Positions 33,348-44,424 are shown, numbered from the stretch's first letter. The stretch: 64,000 nt of DNA from Gigaspora margarita (GCA_009809945.1 WTPW01000663.1:168911-232910); one strand, 5' to 3'. The notes: generated by a model from the sequence alone, not told the origin. Numbers and translations: made by a program.

Positions 33348-35981
33348 TTATATAAAATATTGATTAGGAGAGAGTATGATATGGTTAGGAAGAACTTCAT
33401 CTTGGGTATTGAGATATATATGTGTTTCAAGAGTTGTAATATTAATAGAGATTTTGAATAATAGTGAAAATGAATTTTTGAGTAAATGTTGTATAAAGGA
33501 TTTGAGTGTTTGTAAAGGTAACAAAAGTGGAAGATTATGTTTTTTAAAGAATTTGTTATAGCAAGGTTCTTCAAAAGAATAAGATGAATTTATAGTATTG
33601 AGGTTTGGAGATGTATATAGTTGTGAGTTAGGTATTGCAAATAGAAGATTATCAGTAATTATTGGTTTTTGAAAATTGTTATTGGATGATTTAAGTTCTA
33701 TATAGCAAAGGGATAGTAGATCTCCAAAAGAAGGGAATATAAAGTGACCTAGTACAAGGTTTTCATATGGGAGATAAATATTTGCTTTAGTAAAAACATA
33801 ATCAAATTGAGGATGTGGCTTAACAGAAATTTTGATATATTGATCTGAATAAAACATAGGGTAATATTCTAGTATATATTGCAAGAAAGAGCCAATAGTT
33901 TGTGGAGAAGGTAGAGTTTGTAGTCTATAGTAGTAGAGAAATTTGTTGTAACATGTTGTTGGGTTATATATCTCAAGAGAGTTTAAATTAGGATTGTTAT
34001 AGCCATCATTTAAGGAGTTTGTAGGTATTTCAATTTTTTCATTATCAAATCTTTTATGAGTAGAGATTCATTATAAATTTCTAATATTGGATAGTTGTTA
34101 GAGTTGGTAGCAGTTAGTAGTAAAAAGGTTTTGAAGAAAAGTTGTACTTCAGAAGAAGATGAAGATATGGTATCTGAAGTATTGTTAATATCTTCTGTAG
34201 AGATGCTCGCCGTTTTAAGCTCGGTTCTTATAGCTGCGCAGGATACCATAGCCTGCCCTGTACATTGGGTCTGACTGTTATAAACCTGGTCCTCCGCGTA
34301 AATAGGCTTTTCTACCTGCCTACTTATATTATTCTCCTCTATAAATGGCCTACCAAAAGTAGAGTATATTATTTTTATAGAGGCGGTAGCTGCATCTATG
34401 TTGTCTACAGAAGAGGTTATTGAAAAGAAGAGTTGGTTTGGTTGTTAGAAGTATTATTGTTTGTAGTATTAGAAGTGAAAAAGAGAGAGTTATCATTTGC
34501 TATAGGAGTTGTGTTTTGAAATAGCTAATAATGAATTCCTCTGCCTGAAGTAAGTATTTTCATTATATTTTTCTTTAATTTGTTTAATAGAAAATTTAGA
34601 TTGATTTTGAATATCATAGAAAGTAATTACTCTGGCAAGTGTATATGGATTAATATTAGGAGTTACAAGAAATTCTAGTGCCTGTTTTAAATCCATGTCT
34701 TGAATTTTATCATTTATTGCAGCAGTATTAATGTAATTTTTAAGATAACAGTAGAAGTAGTATGTGTATCGTTCAATGGTCTCAGGTACATCATTTTCTT
34801 TTGCAAATTTTTTGCTATTTTTGTAGCAAGTTCTTTGAATTTAGTAATAGGTGTAGGTTTGGTTCAAGATCTGGAAGGATCCAGGTCTTTTCAATAGGGT
34901 TTTCTGGTGCTAGTTATGAAGTGAAGGATTCTTTGAAGTAGTGTGATGAGAGAAATTTGATATTATGATCATCTTTAGGTATAGATAAAGTGCATTTGTC
35001 TTGATTACAGATATGTAAATAAAAGAGTGTTAGTTTATGTGATTCATTAGAATGTTGTTTAAGTGAGTTAATAGATAAAGGATTGTATGAGGTAGGTAGT
35101 AACTTTTTGCATTCTTCAAGTAATTTAAGGTATATTTGATATTTAATGTAATTTTGAGTTTTTTGCTTGTCTATATTATGGAATTGTGGTTTATATCTTT
35201 CAAAAAATGGTTCAAACCATTTGTTGAATATTTTAGTAAAGGGCTTAAGAGTGGGAATTTCAAAAGTAGTTTGAAAGTCAGTAGTTGGTATATTTAAGGT
35301 AATATGAATATTGAATCTACTATTACATTGTATATCATAAAGAGATGTATTAGATTTATCATATATAATTGTATAGTTAAGGGATGCCATAATTGGTTTT
35401 AAATCAAGATCTTCTATAAATTTGGAGTAGTCAATTGTTTGGTATTTGTCATATAGATAGAGATGTAAACGTGCAAGATTAATTGCAACTTTGTTTCTAT
35501 TAGGGGTTGAATAAGATAGAATAGAATAATGTGAACGAAAGATCTTAGCATAATTTAGTTTTGTAAAAAGAGTAGTAGTAAAGTTTTTAAGTNAATTTTT
35601 NAGTNTATTANGGTATACTTGAAAAGGATAAGATATAGTTTTATCTAGAGAAGGATTGTGACTATTAATAAAATCAGTAAGAAATTCAGGTTTGTCATTA
35701 GCCATTTTGTTAAGTAGGTAGTTAAATGAATATTTCCATGGTTCTTTGTTGAAATTTTGTTTGGTTTTGTCTTGTAACTCATTTAATTTGATAGGTTGAC
35801 CAGGTGTAAATTCTTTAAGATATGTTTTAATAAAAAAAAAGAGTTGTTGGGCAAGTTTGGTAGAGAGTTTGTCATATTGTTTCATTTCAGAAGTAATTGG
35901 AATGTTGGAAAACCAGTCAAATAAACTTGAAGAACTTTTATCAGTATTTGATGTTTTTGGTTTTTTTTTAAATAGCTGCTT

Positions 35982-36015
<34 letters not shown>

Positions 36016-36877
36016 TGCTGTTATTGCTGTTGCCGTTGTTGCTATTGCTGTTGTTGCTGTTGCTGTTGTTGCTGTTGCTGTTGTTGCTGTTGCTGTTGTT
36101 GTTTCTCTATTTTAATTTGTTTGCTTCTTTGTACAAGTTTTCTAAAGAAGTTAAGCTTTTCTTCTTTTGTAAGCATGAAGCAATAATAGAAATGACAAAA
36201 GGAAAGTTGCTCTGGGTTTAGTTTTTTTTGAATAGGAGCTAATTTGAAATCTTGAGTAAGTTTAGCACATTCACGATGTAGTAAATGTCCTTTGAAAATA
36301 CAACATTTAGTATAGTCTGGTGCATGTTGTTCATTTGAAGATATTTTGACACAAGGAATATCCTTAGCATTGCATAAAAAGCAAGTATGAAAATGTTGAA
36401 AATGAGGAGTAATAGCTGTAGGAGCTGGATCTTTATAGTAACTTGGAAATAATATTCTAGGCTGTGCATCTTTAAGATCAAGATTTTGGATTGCAGGTTG
36501 TTTAATAGGTGATTTAGGGAGAGTTTGTTTAATTTTGCTAAATTTTTTCTCAATGTTGACAATTGGAAAGGTATCCATAGGAATTGGTTGCTAAGAAGGA
36601 GTTTAGGTAGTAAGTTCAGTTGGAATAAGATAAAATTGAGAGGTAAAGCTAACATGATATTTTTTGCAAATACAAGTACTGATTGTTGGTTGAGTTGGTA
36701 CTAGAAAGTAATGATAGGTGTTCTTTACTTTGGTTTCACAGTCAGAGGGACTATAGTTAGATGGCATTACTTTAAGTATTGCTGCTTCTTTAATAAATAC
36801 TCCAAAACAGTTCTTATATTTAGGATAATAGTAGTCAATATCATAGGAATCAGGTCTTCACTATTAAGTGTAGGCAT
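33348..36877 (-). pseudogene. LINE ORF1 with Cys/His zinc-finger region and polyglutamine tract
   Basis: The best-preserved frame runs from 36578 to 34914. It has Cys/His residues spaced as in a PHD-type finger: CFLC (36383-36372), C, CC, HLLHREC and C-x4-C ending near 36180. A Gln tract (36110-35985) and about 370 further codons follow. Two in-frame stops interrupt it, TAG (36042-36044) and TAA (36021-36023), both inside the Gln tract. Upstream, coding-like sequence with another Cys pair (CICKKYHVSF) reaches an ATG at 36877 after a frameshift and stops. Downstream pieces (34696-34493, about 34450-34010, 33884-33348) carry on in shifted frames to a stop at 33348. ORF1 proteins usually bind the element RNA. 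The N-terminal start is uncertain. Confidence 0.65.
35985..36110 (-). repeat. CAA/CAG tract (polyglutamine in ORF1)
   Basis: On the plus strand it reads as TTG/CTG triplets. The mixed CAA and CAG codons keep one frame throughout. Plus-strand frames of Leu or Cys runs over it are shadows. Confidence 0.9.
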
Positions 36878-37048
36878 GTTGAGCTAAATACAATTGTAAA
36901 TGTGGAAACAAATAGTTTATAAATAAAATAAAGTATTTCAAATTCAATAAATAGAATATTGTAATTGGGATTAACAAGAGCTTCACAAAGAGGTATAATT
37001 TGTTTTGTGTAATGTAATACCAAAAAGGTTGGTTTAGGTTACACAAAT

Positions 37049-37083
37049 CACGTGATATATTGGTCACGTGCTACAGTCACGTG
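37049..37083 (-). promoter_or_regulatory. Three CACGTG boxes upstream of LINE ORF1
   Basis: CACGTG at 37049-37054, 37065-37070 and 37078-37083, with spacings of 16 and 13 bases, 170-205 bases upstream of the presumed ORF1 start. They sit in loose repeats of CACAAATCACGTG / GTCACGTGCTAC. CACGTG is the core site of bHLH factors (Cbf1/Pho4 type in fungi). Promoter function is inferred. Confidence 0.45.
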
Positions 37084-37334
37084 CTACACAAATCATGTAT
37101 TACACAAATTTGGCTAAATTACAAAGTTAGGTAACTTTGCTTAATATAGATTAATAAGGTTGCAAAAAAGTCAAATATTTGCTTTGTGTAAATTAATTAA
37201 TAATTTGTGCAATTAATAACAAGATCTTTGTTAAATAAGTGCAGTGCGTTTTGGTTAAAAATAATTTTTTTATGAAAAAATAAATACATATAGAGGGTTT
37301 TGAGTTGAAATGATTTTTTATTATACAAATAGAA

Positions 37335-37701
37335 TTCATATTATTTTACTGATAATCATTTTATCGTCAATTTAGTTTAAAGACAATTAATTTACAAGCT
37401 TATTTTACTGATAATTAATTCTTAAATACATTCATTTTTCAGATCTATTTCACAGATAGCTCATACTTTACTGACAAGTTTTCTATAAATTTCACTAACC
37501 TTACCTTAATTTTATACCAGCCCTAATGATAGTGATCTGAATTATGTTGTAGGTAAAATAAGCTATATAAATTATTATTAAAATAGACTGCCAGGAAAAT
37601 CAATTTGTCTGAGAATTAATCATTGGTAAAATAAGCTTGGCTGTAAACAATTGTCTGTAAATTAAGTTGTTAATGAAGTGATTGATAATGAAAAGAACTT
37701 T

Positions 37702-37715
<14 letters not shown>
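37335..37715. mobile_element. Foldback element N, copy 3 (diverged)
   Basis: TTATTTTACTGATAATTAAT and TTTACTGACAAG words on the left face TAGGTAAAATAAGC and CAATTTGTCTG words on the right. The same layout is clearer in N1 (44425-44711) and N2 (48766-49048). The centre (about 37499-37528) has degenerate CCTTA / CCCTAATG. Confidence 0.5.
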
Positions 37716-37719
<4 letters not shown>

Positions 37720-37732
<13 letters not shown>

Positions 37733-39075
37733 TATAAATATATGCAGGAGGCTTGATTTGCATTAGAAAGAATAAATATATGCAGAGGAGTTGATTAGTA
37801 TTAGTATTAGAGAGAATAAATATGTGTAGAGAGGCTTTGATTAATCAGAGAGAATAAATACACGTAGGGCTTTGATTAGCATCAGAGAGAATAAATAGCT
37901 TTGATAATTATTAGAGAGAATAAATATGTACAGAGAGGCTTTGATTAGTATTAGAGAGAATAAATATGCATAGGTGGTTTAATTATCATTTGAGAGAATA
38001 AATATGCAGGGTGCTTTGATTTGTATCAGAGAGAATAAATATGTGCAAGGGGGTTTTGATTTGTATCAGAGAGAATAAATATATGCAAGGGGTTTTGATT
38101 TGTATCAGAGAGAATAAATATGCATGGTGTTTTGATTAGCATTAGGGAGAATAAATATGTATAGGTAGTTTTGATTAGCTTTAGAAAGAATAAATATGTA
38201 TAGGGGCTTTAATTAGTATCAGAGAGAATCAACATGTGCAAGTGGCTTTTATTAGCATTAGTGAGAATAAATATGTATGGGGTTTGCTTAGAATTAGAGA
38301 GTGTAAATATGTGCGGGGTTTTGATTAGCATTAGAAGAATAAATATGTGTAGGAGGATTTGATTAGTATTAGAGAGAATAAATATGTGCAGAGTGGTTTT
38401 TGATTAATCAGAATGAATAAATATGTGCAAGTGGCTTGATTAGCATTAGAGTGAATAAATAGACATAGAGGAGTTGATTAGCATTAGAGAGAATAAATAT
38501 GTGCAAGGTTTTGATTAGCATTAGAGAGAATAAATATGTGTAGGGTTTTAGAGAGAATAAATATATNCAGAGNGTTTTTATTAGCATTAGTGAGAATAAA
38601 TATNTGTAGAGGGTTTTGATTAGCATTAGAGAATAAATATGTATGGATTCTTTGATTAGTATTAGAGAGAATAAAGATATGCAANAATGCATTGATTAGC
38701 ATTAGAAAACTAAATATGTGCAAGGGTTTTGATTAGCATTGGGGAGANAATAAATATNTGNGGGTTTGATTATCATTAGAGAGAATAAATATATGTGAGA
38801 AAGCTTTATAGTGCAGAGGGCTTCGATTACATCAGTGAGAATAAATATGTGCAAGGTTCTTTGATTAGCATTAGAGAGAATNGATATGTGCAAGGTGAGT
38901 TTTGATTAGCATTAGNGAGAATAATTACATGCAGGANGGCTTNGATTAGCATTAGAGANAATAAANNTATGCAAAGGGCTTTGATTAGCAATAGAGAGAA
39001 TAAATATGCATAGGGGCTTTTATTAACATTAGAGAGAATAAATATGCTCCAGAGATTTTGATTAGAGAATTTTTT
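37720..39075 (+). repeat. Tandem array of about 30 units of roughly 40-48 bp
   Basis: The unit is approximately AGAGAGAATAAATATGTGCA - GGGGTTTTGATTAGCATT, with much length variation. Many N bases fall here, as expected where unit copies differ. The minus-strand frames rich in HIFILSNANQ are readings of the repeat. It lies on the 5' side of the LINE and may be part of its 5' region. Confidence 0.85.
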
Positions 39076-39188
39076 ATTATAAAACAAATGCATGCAAGGG
39101 TTTTAATTAACGTTAAAATTTTTTTATTATATAAAAATATATTCTATATATGTATGTTATTTATTAATTTTTATAAATTTAAATCAAT

Positions 39189-39338
39189 AAGGCCATACCA
39201 AGTTGATTTTTAGTTTAACATAACCCCCCTCTAATTTTTTAAATTTATATATAATTAATACATGTTATTAACCAATCAAATTGTTCAGCATTGGTTTTTT
39301 AAATTTTTAAATTTTTTTACAGCCAATAGAATTGCAGT

Positions 39339-39380
<42 letters not shown>

Positions 39381-39448
39381 CCCCCTCCCCCCTCCATAAA
39401 ATATTTTATGTTATGTTAAACTAAAAATCTGCTTGGAATGGCCTAAAT
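39189..39448. mobile_element. MITE H (TAAGGCC group) with a TA microsatellite
   Basis: Ends TAAGGCCATACCAAGTTGAT and CTGCTTGGAATGGCCTAAA. Both continue TTTTTAGTTTAACATAA or its complement. A TA repeat fills about 39344-39376. The architecture matches F and G. Confidence 0.75.
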
Positions 39449-39527
39449 AACATATGTATACAAGTTTGGAATTGATATAGAAACCACAGCTAAAAATATT
39501 GTTATTAAACTATTAGTAATTTTATTA

Positions 39528-39952
39528 TTAGACCAGACCAATTTAATTCGGTGGTTTACATTACATCCTTCTCACAAAAGAGGGGGAGGGAGGGAGGGGT
39601 GGTTCATATAGTAGAATTTTAAAAAATTTTTTTTCAAATAAATTTTTTTCGATTTGTTCCGGGACTATAAAAAAATTTTCCGAAATATTCCGTAGTCCTA
39701 TGTACAGTCAGACCTCTCTAAGTACGTGCACCCTCTCTAAGTGCATATCCTCTCTAAATGCATGCTTAAGTGCTGGCCCAAATATATACTTGACCTCTAT
39801 AATGCACTTTTCTTAATATTCTCTAAATGCACATTATGAAAGTGTAGTTCCAAGGGCTTGCACTTAGAGAGGTCTGACTGTATATCTACCTAAATTTTTT
39901 TTACTATGAGGGGGGATAATGTAAACCACCAAATTAAATTGGTCTGGCCTTA
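39528..39952. mobile_element. MITE I, copy 2, split by a pogo-like MITE
   Basis: TTAGACCAGACCAATTTAAT at the left, ATTAAATTGGTCTGGCCTTA at the right. Inside is GGTGGTTTACATTACATCC, as in copy 1 (13528-13742), with a G-rich block. It holds a nested element at 39713-39882. Confidence 0.8.
39713..39882. mobile_element. pogo/Tigger-like MITE, copy 2
   Basis: TACAGTCAGACCTCTCTAAG and CTTAGAGAGGTCTGACTGTA are perfect inverted ends with TA on both sides. The interior repeats CTCTCTAAGTGCA words. Cleaner than copy 1 at 18119. Confidence 0.85.
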
Positions 39953-40015
39953 CTTGTGTAAAACAGAAATTTCTGATCTATTGAAAGGCAGTATGTAAAA
40001 TGATACATGTTTCAA

Positions 40016-40179
40016 TACGAAAGGGTGAAACCTGCACTGAGATGATCACATTATTGATGCAGATTTAGCTTAATTAGGGTTAGGGACTATATTGGAATAG
40101 TTAGATGGAGATCTGTATCAATAACGTAACTATTTCGTCACGGGTTTCACCCTGTCGTGGGTTTCACCCTGTCGTATTT
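40016..40179. mobile_element. Foldback element with TTAGGG core
   Basis: Left ATACGAAAGGGTGAAACCTG faces right GGGTTTCACCCTGTCGTAT; the right end carries the GGGTTTCACCCTGTCGT block twice. Inner arms ATTGATGCAGAT / ATCTGTATCAAT close on a core of TTAGGGTTAGGG (40074-40085) at the centre. Confidence 0.7.
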
Positions 40180-41180
40180 CAATTACATCATTAGCCTGGT
40201 GATTAAGATAAATTTAGAAGTAATCATCAAATTATCTTTTGTTAATATCTTCTATTTTCATTTTAGTCTTTGACGATCATTAATTATCATTTCATCAGCC
40301 CAGTAAAAAATCCGATGAAAATTAAAAAAAATTATCAAATTTCCAGAAAACAGGCTAACAAAACCAGAAAAGAAAACTCTTTAATAAGTCTGAAGTGCCA
40401 AATAGCGTATAAGATTAGTCTTTTCAGCCATTAAAATCCTCTATTCTAAGCTCATGCTCCTGCTCTGTTCTGCTCTCAATTGCTCGATTGATCGTTCAGC
40501 ATATTAAATGATGTTATATAATTTACACAAAATATTTTATTTCCTGTATAACTTACTTATACTGAACTTAGAATAGGCAAATCACAAATCACCCCAAATC
40601 AGGCCTAACTATGTATAATCACTAATCCAAGCTAACCAAAATAACTGAACTAAACCAAAATAAGATCAAAACTATAACGCAAAATATGATCAATGTTTTA
40701 ACTGTGTTAAAAGAACCAATAATTTAGGATTATTGAAAAATGTGGGTAACCAATTTTATGTTATGCAAAAAGCGCCTATTGAGGGTGGAAAAAATTTTTT
40801 TTTTTTTTTTAAAGAAAAATTAAAAGTATTTTAAATGTATCTTGGTCAGTTTTAGGACTACAAGAGTAATATACAGCTTATTATGATAAGAAGAATGAGC
40901 TCTTTAACTTTTCTTAGTTTATAGAATAGGTTTAGAAGGCTATTTTAGATGTATTTTGTAAAAAATACAAATTTAGACCAAGGGGCCTTTACTTAGTGAG
41001 TTTAAAAGTTTTTGTAGTAATAGTTTGATATTATATGTATTTTTAGAACAGGAACAAGTTTATTTAGATGTAGTAGTCAAATTAACTTAATAAAATTTTT
41101 TGTTATAGCCAGTTTTTTAAAAAATTTAGTTAAAAAATTTGTGTAAAATTGATTGTCAGAAAGAGTTTTTTTTACTAACC
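40180..41180. other. AT-rich DNA, possibly the 5' region of the LINE
   Basis: No gene on either strand. It ends where the sequence TAATGAACATAATAT repeats the LINE target site. If that match is the LINE duplication, this stretch is LINE 5' untranslated DNA. Confidence 0.3.
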
Positions 41181-41195
41181 TAATGAACATAATAT
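41181..41195. repeat. Candidate 5' target-site duplication of the LINE
   Basis: TAATGAACATAATAT, identical to 27731-27745 next to the LINE poly(A), and one mismatch from 26748-26762 beside the SINE. Confidence 0.4.
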
Positions 41196-41639
41196 TTATT
41201 TATCAATGGTATAAATATAAATAATAAAAATAAAATATAAAAATATTAAAAAAAATAAGGAATTAGAAATATTTGAATAAAAAAGGTAGTACACAAACGA
41301 GTGGAAATCAGGTAAATTTATATGCATTTATAATTTAATTTATCTTGGGAAATCTGTAAATATAGTGAATTCCTATGATATGTAATCTGCAACAGTTCAT
41401 ATTATTACTGTAATTCAACATGATAATAAACTTCCATACTATAGTATTTTCACATAAGCATAACATGTGAATATGCTATATTGAATAAATAAAAACTATT
41501 ACTAAAAGAGCTAGTGAACATCAAAAAGAGTGAACAGAACCTGTTTGAATGAGCCATGCACTTATTAGTTATATAAAGAGTTTGTTCTAACCAATTAAAT
41601 ACTTTGATATGGACAAAACAGTCACAACACAGGGGTTAT

Positions 41640-42120
41640 TTTATTATATTTTAATTTCTTTATCATTCTTTTCTTCTTCCTTGTTTACATTAATTTTACC
41701 TCTAGGTTCTCAGGTAAGTTCCTTTTTTCTAAGGGCCAATTTTTGTACAAGAGTATTCCATTCAGTGGCTACCTTTTAAGTAGAACTTTCAACTCATCTT
41801 TCTGCACTTTAGCAGAGTCAAACTCAATATTGTCAAAGGTTTCTTTCACAGGTTCATCAAGTCATAGTAGATGTTAGGAACTTTAATTACAGTAGGTCCT
41901 AATGGCTAAAGCTTCATAGAGATGTTCTGGATAGGAATTACATGATATTGGTTCTTAGAGGCAACAATAGAGGCCCTAGTATCTAGTAGATCAATACCAA
42001 GGTACATAGCTTCTTTCTCCTAAGTCCTTCAGAAGTATTCTTCTACTATCTCTAAGAGAAATTCTAGTGTTTTGCTATCTACAATTTCTTCAGATTCCAT
42101 ATGTACAGTTTCTATTTTTT
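41640..42120 (-). pseudogene. Decayed protein-coding remnant, unrecognised
   Basis: On the minus strand, coding-like sequence runs with stops and a frameshift. One fragment starts ESEEIVDSKTLEFLLEIVEE; another reads MYLGIDLLDTRASIVASKNQ; further on are KETFDNIEFDSAKVQKDEL and WNTLVQKLALRKKEL. The composition is acidic, then lysine-rich near the end. LLDTRAS faintly recalls an aspartic-protease DTGAS motif, which would suggest a retroelement, but one changed motif is not enough. I do not recognise the family. Confidence 0.35.
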
Positions 42121-42897
42121 TTTCTTTTTTAATCCAATTCTATTTTACTAATGACATTTGTTTTAGTAACTTTTGATAACCTGTCAGGGCTACTTATTGT
42201 TCAGTTTTTCACATTTTATTTTATCTTCAATTTTGTTCATCTTATAATTATAACTTGCCTCTGCATTTTAGTAGAGTAAAGTATTGGATTCATACTTGTT
42301 ATTTAATGGATATCGGTGAATATGGTGTATTTCACAGAATAATAGTAAAATTACATGACTGAAGGCTACATAGTTAACTATTATTCTGTGGAATATACTG
42401 TGTTCACATAGATTTATAAAATAACTAGTTTATCCCATAGGTATAATATAACAACTTGTGCAACACATTATTCAATAAACTTCAGCTACTATAGTAATTT
42501 AAACTTTATTTCAATAATTGATCTATTTATTTTTTTTATTTAAAAATAAAATGAAATAAAAATTGAATCAAGAAAGAAGCAGTAAAATTACAATAACTAA
42601 AAAAATTTTCAAATTACATAGAATCTCTCATAAAGAATACTACAATAACAAGTATATTAAATGGCCATGCCTCGACCAGTTTCTTAAAGCTATCAAGTAT
42701 AGAAATAAATTTAAGAATTTAATTTTTCAAGCTCAAGCTCTTCTATTATCTTTGGAACTACAGCACATTCAAGACTACTCTTAAATGATATTTTTCACTT
42801 TTAACCTTTTAGAACATTAAAAAACATAATAATAATATAAAATTAAAAAAATCAATTACTAATTTAAATATTTAAATAAAACTTTTTTAATTAAATA
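42121..42897. other. AT-rich DNA, no gene supported
   Basis: TTCACAGAATAATAGT and TTATTCTGTGGAATA at 42334-42400 form a small inverted repeat of about 65 bp overall. The 73-codon plus-strand frame at 42563-42784 lacks an ATG and any motif. Confidence 0.4.
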
Positions 42898-43372
42898 TTA
42901 GAGATAATACTAAAATCAGATGATGCTGTAATCCACATGATTGCTATATCATCAGATTTTCTAAATTTTTAAAAATCATATAAACAATCGATCTATACTA
43001 CATCAAATTCTATAACCAGCCAGTATGCCTATATGCATTCTTGATATCTATAAATAAAAGACCATTTAACTGTATCAAAAAGGTGACTCGAACCCTAACC
43101 CTAACTATGAGCCAAAAAGTGTCTATAAAACCACTAACAAAAAAAATTTGTCCCGTGTTTAGAGTTAGGGTTAAGAATACCATTTTGATACAGTTAGAAG
43201 GTCTTTATATATAGATATCAAAATGTGATTTATGCAGTATTGAATTAACTCACTCTAACTGACCTATTTGATTGGTTTGATTACATAGTATAGATCGATT
43301 GTTTACACTTTTCAGAAATTTTAGGAAATCTGATGATACAGTGATCATGTGAATTTTAGCATTATCCCTGAC
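42898..43372. mobile_element. Foldback element with paired telomere-like tracts
   Basis: Arms of about 180 bp face each other. The ends are GAGATAATACTAAAATCAGA and, on the right, the complement of AGGGATAATGCTAAAATTC; inner arms match through AGATATCAA and AACTGTATCAAAA words. CCCTAACCCTAAC lies at 43093-43105 and GTTAGGGTTAAG at 43165-43176, facing each other across a 59-base centre. Non-coding. Confidence 0.7.
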
Positions 43373-44424
43373 ATTAAATAAAAATCAATAAAGTACAAAA
43401 TTCTTTATTTGTCTATAACAAGTTTAAAACCTTTAGAATCTAATAAAATCTTTCACCTTCTTACAACAATTTTAAAACCTTCAAACCTAATAAAGTCTTC
43501 TGCCTATCTATAACAATTTTAAAACAATTTTAAAACCTACAATTTAGTAAACATAACTATATTAAGACCTGTAAAGAAATACTAAGTCTAGTTGATTATA
43601 TAATTATGAACTTAGTTCACGGTCTTTAACTTTAATTAGGATTTACTGTAAACAAAAATTTTTTATAACCAGTCTATATAAAAATCATATATCATATGAT
43701 TTTTATATGAACTAGTATGAATAACTTAGCAAAAAAAGCACAGATTGTTATATAGTACCCATAGAATAATTATTCTTTACTTTAGCAAACCTTTTTTTGA
43801 AAAAGTTTTTATTTAGATTTATAACCAAGTCTTTAAATTGCAGTATCACATTTATTTCATAGATGATTTCTTTCTTTTAGTTCATTTTTCTAGATGGGTG
43901 TTATAGACATTAAGTACTTCTTGTAGCAATTTTTTATAGTCATTTTCTTTATTTCTAATTCCTTCTTCTATATAGGTTTTTTTAATTTTTTCTTAACAGC
44001 TTTTCATTTTTGACCTGGAACTTCAGATTCTTATTTCTTTGATCATTTCAAATTTACTACTATACTGGCTAGCATTATATAGATTGTTAGTTTTATAGGT
44101 ATAGTTCTGTTTATATGATTTTTGGTAATATTTAACCATCTTATATTTAACCTTTTTTAAGTTTGGTTCTGATATCTGACAATTTAGTATGATCTTTTTT
44201 TTTCCCCTTTAGTAATTACATATTCCAAAACTTTTAGTATAAAATTAGGGCCATAGGTACCTGCTTGTCATAGAGGGGATAAACAAGATTTTTATCTATA
44301 ATTTTCTAGAGCTCTTTACCTTGTTCTAGAGTAAGTGCTCTAATTAGCATAGTGCATTTTTTGTTTAAGAGTTTTACACTTGAGTATTCAAGAACACAAT
44401 GGTCTTGATTTTAGCAGGTGCCAA
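43373..44424 (-). other. AT-rich DNA with coding-like minus-strand scraps
   Basis: Minus-strand fragments such as TMLIRALTLEQGKEL and NLVYPLYDKQVP (44350-44260) and a lysine-rich stretch KENDYKKLLQEVLNVYNTHL (about 43960-43900) look protein-derived but are broken by many stops. They may belong with the remnant at 41640-42120. Unrecognised. Confidence 0.3.

Larger units (their letters stand above)
27747..37200 (-). mobile_element. Tad/I-like LINE, two ORFs, inactive
   Basis: On the minus strand the order is 5' region with three CACGTG sites, ORF1 (36877-33348), ORF2 (33275-27942), AATAAA (27786-27791) and poly(A) (27747-27756). ORF2 carries AP endonuclease, reverse transcriptase and RNase H in the order of Tad/I-group LINEs. 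Both ORFs are broken by stops and frameshifts, so it is dead. TAATGAACATAATAT at 27731-27745 recurs exactly at 41181-41195. If that is the target duplication, the element including its 5' region and later insertions would reach about 41180; the end given here covers only the well-supported part. A decayed relative lies at 48480-51558. Confidence 0.85.

Noticed and set aside
36021..36044. TAA/TAG read as glutamine (alternative genetic code)
   Set aside because: The aminotransferase uses TAA as its stop, and elsewhere stops replace Trp, so decay explains the data better.
35857..36221. Plus-strand frames of poly-Cys and poly-Leu
   Set aside because: They are the other-strand readings of the CAA/CAG tract in LINE ORF1, whose minus-strand frame has Cys/His spacing and runs on for hundreds of codons.
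37720..39075. CRISPR array
   Set aside because: Spacing and unit length vary, there are no unique spacers, and the context is eukaryotic.
38408..39093. Minus-strand frames rich in HIFILSNANQ
   Set aside because: They are translations of a 40-48-bp tandem array with variable unit length and N bases; no frame is kept across units.
42563..42784. 73-codon plus-strand frame
   Set aside because: It has no ATG start and no motif; the surrounding AT-rich DNA makes such frames common.
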